From positions 1 through 64,000 of the forward strand of contig NZ_VFRQ01000009.1 in assembly GCF_006385705.1 (NCBI RefSeq): a stretch of 64,000 nucleotides of DNA. The letters run 5' to 3'. Both the position numbers and the translations under genes were made by a program. The notes beneath the pieces are model-generated. The model ran no database searches, was not told the DNA's origin, and saw only the letters and a program-made list of their open reading frames with translations. Each line of letters starts with the position of its first letter. Within the stretch, counting starts at the first letter, position 1. Origin of the DNA: Pontibacter mangrovi. GTDB lineage: Bacteria > Bacteroidota > Bacteroidia > Cytophagales > Hymenobacteraceae. This document shows, in pieces, positions 60,881 through 64,000 of the stretch.

Positions 60881-61989
60881 TTGATCAGTTTTACCAGTTC
60901 GTTTACAATATCGGCTGCCGCGTTTGGGCGGGCCATTTTTAATATATGCTGGTGCAGGCGCTGCTGCTCCGTTTCATCTTTTAGTAGTTGCAGTGCCGTC
61001 GGCACCAGTTTCTCCATGGCCTCCGCGTCGCGCACCAGCACGGCTGCCTCCTGCTGCACCAGCGCCATGGCGTTCTTGGTCTGGTGGTCTTCGGCCACGT
61101 TGGGCGAAGGCACCAGCACCGCGGGTTTCCCGGCCAGGCAAAGCTCCGAGATAGAAAGCGCGCCCGCTCTGGAGATCACTACATCGGCAGCGGCATAGGC
61201 CAGATCCATCCGCTTGATAAAGTCCAGGGCTCGGATGCCATGCGTTTTATACTTGGCCTCCAGCTCCTGCGCCTGCGGGAAAAAAGCCTTTCCTGTTTGC
61301 CAGATCAACTGGCAGCCGGCCTCAGCTATGTGTTGCAAACCCGCAGCCATACTTTGATTCAGGGTGCGGGCACCCAGGCTACCGCCAATCACCAGTATCG
61401 TTTTCTTCTCCGGGCTCAGGTGAAAATGCTGCAGGGCCTCCTCCCGCTTTCCCGCCAGGTTCATGATGTCGGAGCGAACCGGGTTTCCGGTTAGCACGGT
61501 TTTATCAGCCGGAAAGAAAGCTTCCATATTCGGGTAGGCCACACATATTTTCTGCACCCGCTTTGCCAGCAGTTTGTTCGTGATGCCTGCATAGGAATTC
61601 TGCTCCTGAATCAGGGCCGGAACGCCTTGCGACGTAGCCGCATACAGCAGCGGACCGCTAGCATAGCCGCCAACGCCTACCACAGCATCGGGCTTAAACT
61701 CTTTTATAATTCTATGCGAGTCGCGCACACTCTTCAGCACTTTCAGCGGGAACGACAAGTTGTCCAGCGTCAGCCTGCGCTGCAGACCGCTGATCCACAA
61801 CCCCACAATTTTATAGCCTGCCTCCGGCACACGCGTCATCTCCATTCTTCCCTGAGCTCCCACAAACAGAATCTCCGCCTCCGGGTGTATTTCCCGCAGA
61901 CGGTTGGCAATGGCTACAGCAGGGTAAATGTGCCCGCCGGTGCCGCCACCGCTAATGATCACGCGATATGGTGCTCTCTGCTTAGGCAT
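60877..61989 (-). CDS. murG: Lipid II synthase MurG
   Basis: A 370-residue GT28 glycosyltransferase making lipid II at the inner face of the membrane. It starts with VIISGGGTGGHIYPAVAIA, then GVGGYASGPLLYAA and LIQEQNSYAG. The UDP-GlcNAc site is VIGGSLGARTLNQ and RAGALSISELCLAGKPAVLVP. It overlaps ftsW by eight bases. Confidence 0.96.
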   Translation of the reverse strand: MPKQRAPYRVIISGGGTGGHIYPAVAIANRLREIHPEAEILFVGAQGRMEMTRVPEAGYKIVGLWISGLQRRLTLDNLSFPLKVLKSVRDSHRIIKEFKPDAVVGVGGYASGPLLYAATSQGVPALIQEQNSYAGITNKLLAKRVQKICVAYPNMEAFFPADKTVLTGNPVRSDIMNLAGKREEALQHFHLSPEKKTILVIGGSLGARTLNQSMAAGLQHIAEAGCQLIWQTGKAFFPQAQELEAKYKTHGIRALDFIKRMDLAYAAADVVISRAGALSISELCLAGKPAVLVPSPNVAEDHQTKNAMALVQQEAAVLVRDAEAMEKLVPTALQLLKDETEQQRLHQHILKMARPNAAADIVNELVKLIK

Positions 61990-63136
61990 TCACGGGCATT
62001 TTTACGGACGCTGCGCCTACTGCGCGTTCCTGGTTTATGTCATCGCGGCTCACACTAAGTATGATGCCGATAGAAATTCCGGTAAAGATGAGCGAGGTGC
62101 CTCCCATACTTAACAGCGGCAGCGGCAGCCCCGTGATAGGCCCTAACCCCACGGCCACGGCCATGTTGATCATACCCTGTAGCACTAAACTAAAGCTAAG
62201 GCCGGCAGCCAGCAGGCCGGCAAAGGCGCCCTCGCTTTTACCCACTGTTACCAAGCATCGGTACAGCATGGCCAGGTACAGGAACAGCACAATCACTCCG
62301 CCCATCAAGCCGTACTCTTCCAGAATGATGGCATAGATAAAGTCAGAGTATGGGTGCGGGAGGATATCGCGCTGATCGCTATTGCCCGGGCCTTTGCCCA
62401 CGACACCGCCGGTGGCGATGGCGATATAGGACTGCTCCAGCTGAAAAGGGATCTCATCTTCGTCCAGGAAATCTGTTACCCGGCTAACGGCCGTGCCCAT
62501 ACGCTGGCCCACAGCCAGGGCACCCGCTCCGAGCACGCCCACCACCAGCATCATGATTGCCAGCTTCTTTAAGGGCACCCGGCCGATAAACATCAACAGC
62601 ATGCAGGTGGCAAACAGCAGCACTGCGGTAGAGGTGTTCGTCATGGCGATGAGGCCACAAATCGCACCGGTCCAGCCCAGCATTGGGAACAACGTGCTTT
62701 TCCAGTCGTCCAGGTTCTGCTGCCGCTTCGACAGCATACTTGCCAGGTAGGAGATCAAAGCCAGTTTAGCCAAATCCGAAGGCTGAAAAGTCTGGTTGAT
62801 TACCGGAATCGTGATCCAGCGGGAAGCATCGTTAATGTTGGCGCCGTAAAAATAGGTGATGATCAGGAGCGGCGCCGAGAAGATGAGCGCCAGCAGCGAC
62901 AGCCTGGAGTAGAACCTGTACGGGATCTTGTGCGCCAGCCACATGCAGAACAGGCCAACCAGGATCAGGAAGGTATGCTTAAAGAGAAAGTACTCGGTGT
63001 TTCCCTCCATCTTTTTGTACGCCAAAGTACCGGTGGCAGAGTATACCACAGCCACGCTGATGAGCGAGAACGCGATCACGATGCCCCACAGCACCGGGTC
63101 GCCCTTCAGGTTTTTCTGTAACCACTGCTTTACCAT
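61982..63136 (-). CDS. ftsW: Septal peptidoglycan polymerase FtsW
   Basis: A 384-residue SEDS protein with about ten membrane helices, the glycosyltransferase for septal peptidoglycan with its class B PBP partner. Signatures are the FQPSDLAKLALISYLA segment, GVVGKGPGNSDQRDILPHPYSDFIYAIILEEYG, and the GLPLPLLSMGGTS stretch near the C terminus. It follows murD by 23 bases. Confidence 0.95.
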   Translation of the reverse strand: MVKQWLQKNLKGDPVLWGIVIAFSLISVAVVYSATGTLAYKKMEGNTEYFLFKHTFLILVGLFCMWLAHKIPYRFYSRLSLLALIFSAPLLIITYFYGANINDASRWITIPVINQTFQPSDLAKLALISYLASMLSKRQQNLDDWKSTLFPMLGWTGAICGLIAMTNTSTAVLLFATCMLLMFIGRVPLKKLAIMMLVVGVLGAGALAVGQRMGTAVSRVTDFLDEDEIPFQLEQSYIAIATGGVVGKGPGNSDQRDILPHPYSDFIYAIILEEYGLMGGVIVLFLYLAMLYRCLVTVGKSEGAFAGLLAAGLSFSLVLQGMINMAVAVGLGPITGLPLPLLSMGGTSLIFTGISIGIILSVSRDDINQERAVGAASVKMPVNA

Positions 63137-63159
63137 ACCTTTGGCTTATACTTTTATAC

Positions 63160-64000
63160 TTACTTCTTCAACACGATTTTCTCCACGGCTTCTTTAAAGC
63201 GCCTTCCACGGTGTTCATAATTGTCAAAAAGGTCGAAACTGGCGCAGGCCGGCGACAACAGCACCACGTCTCCGGGCGTTGCCAGTGAGCGGCTCAGGCG
63301 CACGGCGTAGTCCATGGAGGTTGTCTCCGCGATGATCGGCACTACGCGCCCAAAGGCCTCTTTCAGTTTCTCGTTGTCTTTGCCCAGGCACACCAGCACT
63401 TTTACCTTCTCCCGGGCCAGGTCTGCCAGGGTGCTGTAGTCATTGCCCTTGTCCACGCCGCCCGCGATCCAGATGATGGGCTGCTTGATGCCTTCCAGGG
63501 CATACCAGACGGCCTCTACATTCGTGGCTTTCGAGTCGTTGATGTAGGATACCTCCTTGGCGATGCCTATCAGCTGCAGCCGGTGCTCAGCGTTCTCAAA
63601 TGTCTCCAGCCCCTTCTCTATCTCCCCATCGTCTACGCCCATCAACTTGGCCACCGCCACCGCCGCCATGGTGTTGTACTGGTTGTGCTTGCCGATCAGG
63701 CCGGATTTTGAGGTATCCACTGCCCCCTCGTAAAACTTGGCGGTAACTTTTATCTTTTTGTCCTCAAAGTATACTTTGGCGCCTTCTGCTCCCTGCAAGG
63801 AGAAAGGAATCGTGGTCCCGCCAAAGCTGGCTGAGTCGAAGGCCTTGCGGATGTTCTCATCATCGGCGTTGAACAGGAAGAAATCCGCCCCGGTCATGTT
63901 CTGGGCGATACGCAGCTTGGAGGCCGCATACTTTTCCATGCTGTACTCGTAGCGGTCCAGGTGGTCGGGGGTGATGTTGGTCAGCACCGCGATGTGCGCC
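63160..64000 (-). CDS. murD: UDP-N-acetylmuramoylalanine-D-glutamate ligase, C-terminal part
   Basis: The 3' part of murD; the start lies beyond the window. The visible 280 residues include the LTNITPDHLDRYEYSMEKYA Mg/substrate motif, GKHNQYNTMAAVAVA, INDSKATNVEAVWYAL, WIAGGVDKGNDYS and the end SPACASFDLFDNYEHRGRRF, all diagnostic of MurD. The reading frame is open to the edge, so the gene is cut, not broken. Confidence 0.95.
   Translation of the reverse strand, partial: AHIAVLTNITPDHLDRYEYSMEKYAASKLRIAQNMTGADFFLFNADDENIRKAFDSASFGGTTIPFSLQGAEGAKVYFEDKKIKVTAKFYEGAVDTSKSGLIGKHNQYNTMAAVAVAKLMGVDDGEIEKGLETFENAEHRLQLIGIAKEVSYINDSKATNVEAVWYALEGIKQPIIWIAGGVDKGNDYSTLADLAREKVKVLVCLGKDNEKLKEAFGRVVPIIAETTSMDYAVRLSRSLATPGDVVLLSPACASFDLFDNYEHRGRRFKEAVEKIVLKK

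Noticed and set aside
1..64000. A transposase, integrase, phage structural gene or restriction enzyme to explain the accessory patches
   Set aside because: I looked through all sizeable frames and found none; the mobilising enzyme, if any, is outside the window.

Overview
The window looks like a chromosomal segment of a Bacteroidota bacterium of the Cytophagales, most like Hymenobacteraceae (for example Pontibacter). The clues are TAnnTTTG-type promoters, type IX secretion C-terminal domains of both A and B types, an Ohr/SucC/SdhCAB/aconitase complement typical of an aerobe, and a dcw cluster ending in a long FtsZ. This assignment comes from pattern recognition, not from a database search. 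Two kinds of DNA alternate. The core is moderately GC-rich, with long genes closed by tidy bidirectional hairpins. Three accessory patches are visibly AT-richer, carry small unrelated genes all on the + strand, and contain short palindromic spacers. Layout: 1-4.4 kb is accessory patch 1 (RibD-like reductase, a frameshifted pseudogene, serine hydrolase, DUF2199, cREC-like protein). 4.4-9.3 kb holds an SRPBCC protein, tRNA-Arg, ohr, sucC, tatA and two Tat-type ferritin-like proteins. 9.4-12 kb holds two convergent ECF sigma/anti-sigma pairs. 12-17.7 kb is a two-gene signalling unit: a bacteriophytochrome photosensor without its own kinase followed by a giant CheB-CheR-PAS-histidine kinase. 18.3-24.1 kb is accessory patch 2, which begins at tRNA-Pro(GGG) and contains three imperfect direct repeats that each restart with the 3' end of that tRNA. 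24.4-29 kb is an Rsb-type stressosome partner-switching operon with a double-ATPase histidine kinase and a convergent response regulator. 29-43 kb holds a T9SS subtilase, aconitase, a TlpA-like lipoprotein, a sensor kinase, a methyltransferase, a polyprenyl synthase, a hydrolase and folK. 43-44.8 kb is accessory patch 3 (barstar-like, ankyrin, membrane protein, broken Imm53-like gene). 44.8-51.1 kb holds GNAT, CPBP-like, cupin, fabD, DCC and a CHU_C surface protein. 51.3-55.6 kb is sdhCAB and a flavin reductase. 55.8-64 kb is ftsZ-ftsA-ftsQ-murC-murG-ftsW-murD on the minus strand, with murD cut by the window edge. The most interesting structure is in the accessory patches. Their genes are separated by roughly 50-60 bp imperfect palindromes sharing an AACCAC...AGCTnCGCC...CAAGTnCGTT plan, much like the attC sites of integron gene cassettes, but no integrase lies in the window. 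In patch 2 these cassettes sit inside tandem units bounded by tRNA-Pro 3'-end duplications. TGCGTCA heptamers lie on one side of each duplication and inverted TGACGCA on the other, as expected of recombinase arm sites. A conserved 5' element (ATAGTGCAGATA plus hairpin) precedes the first gene in patches 2 and 3. Together they suggest an integrase-less, tRNA-anchored cassette system that I cannot match to a described element. A second window-wide signal is the strong excess of the octamer AAAGTATA (either strand) in core genes and at terminator stems.
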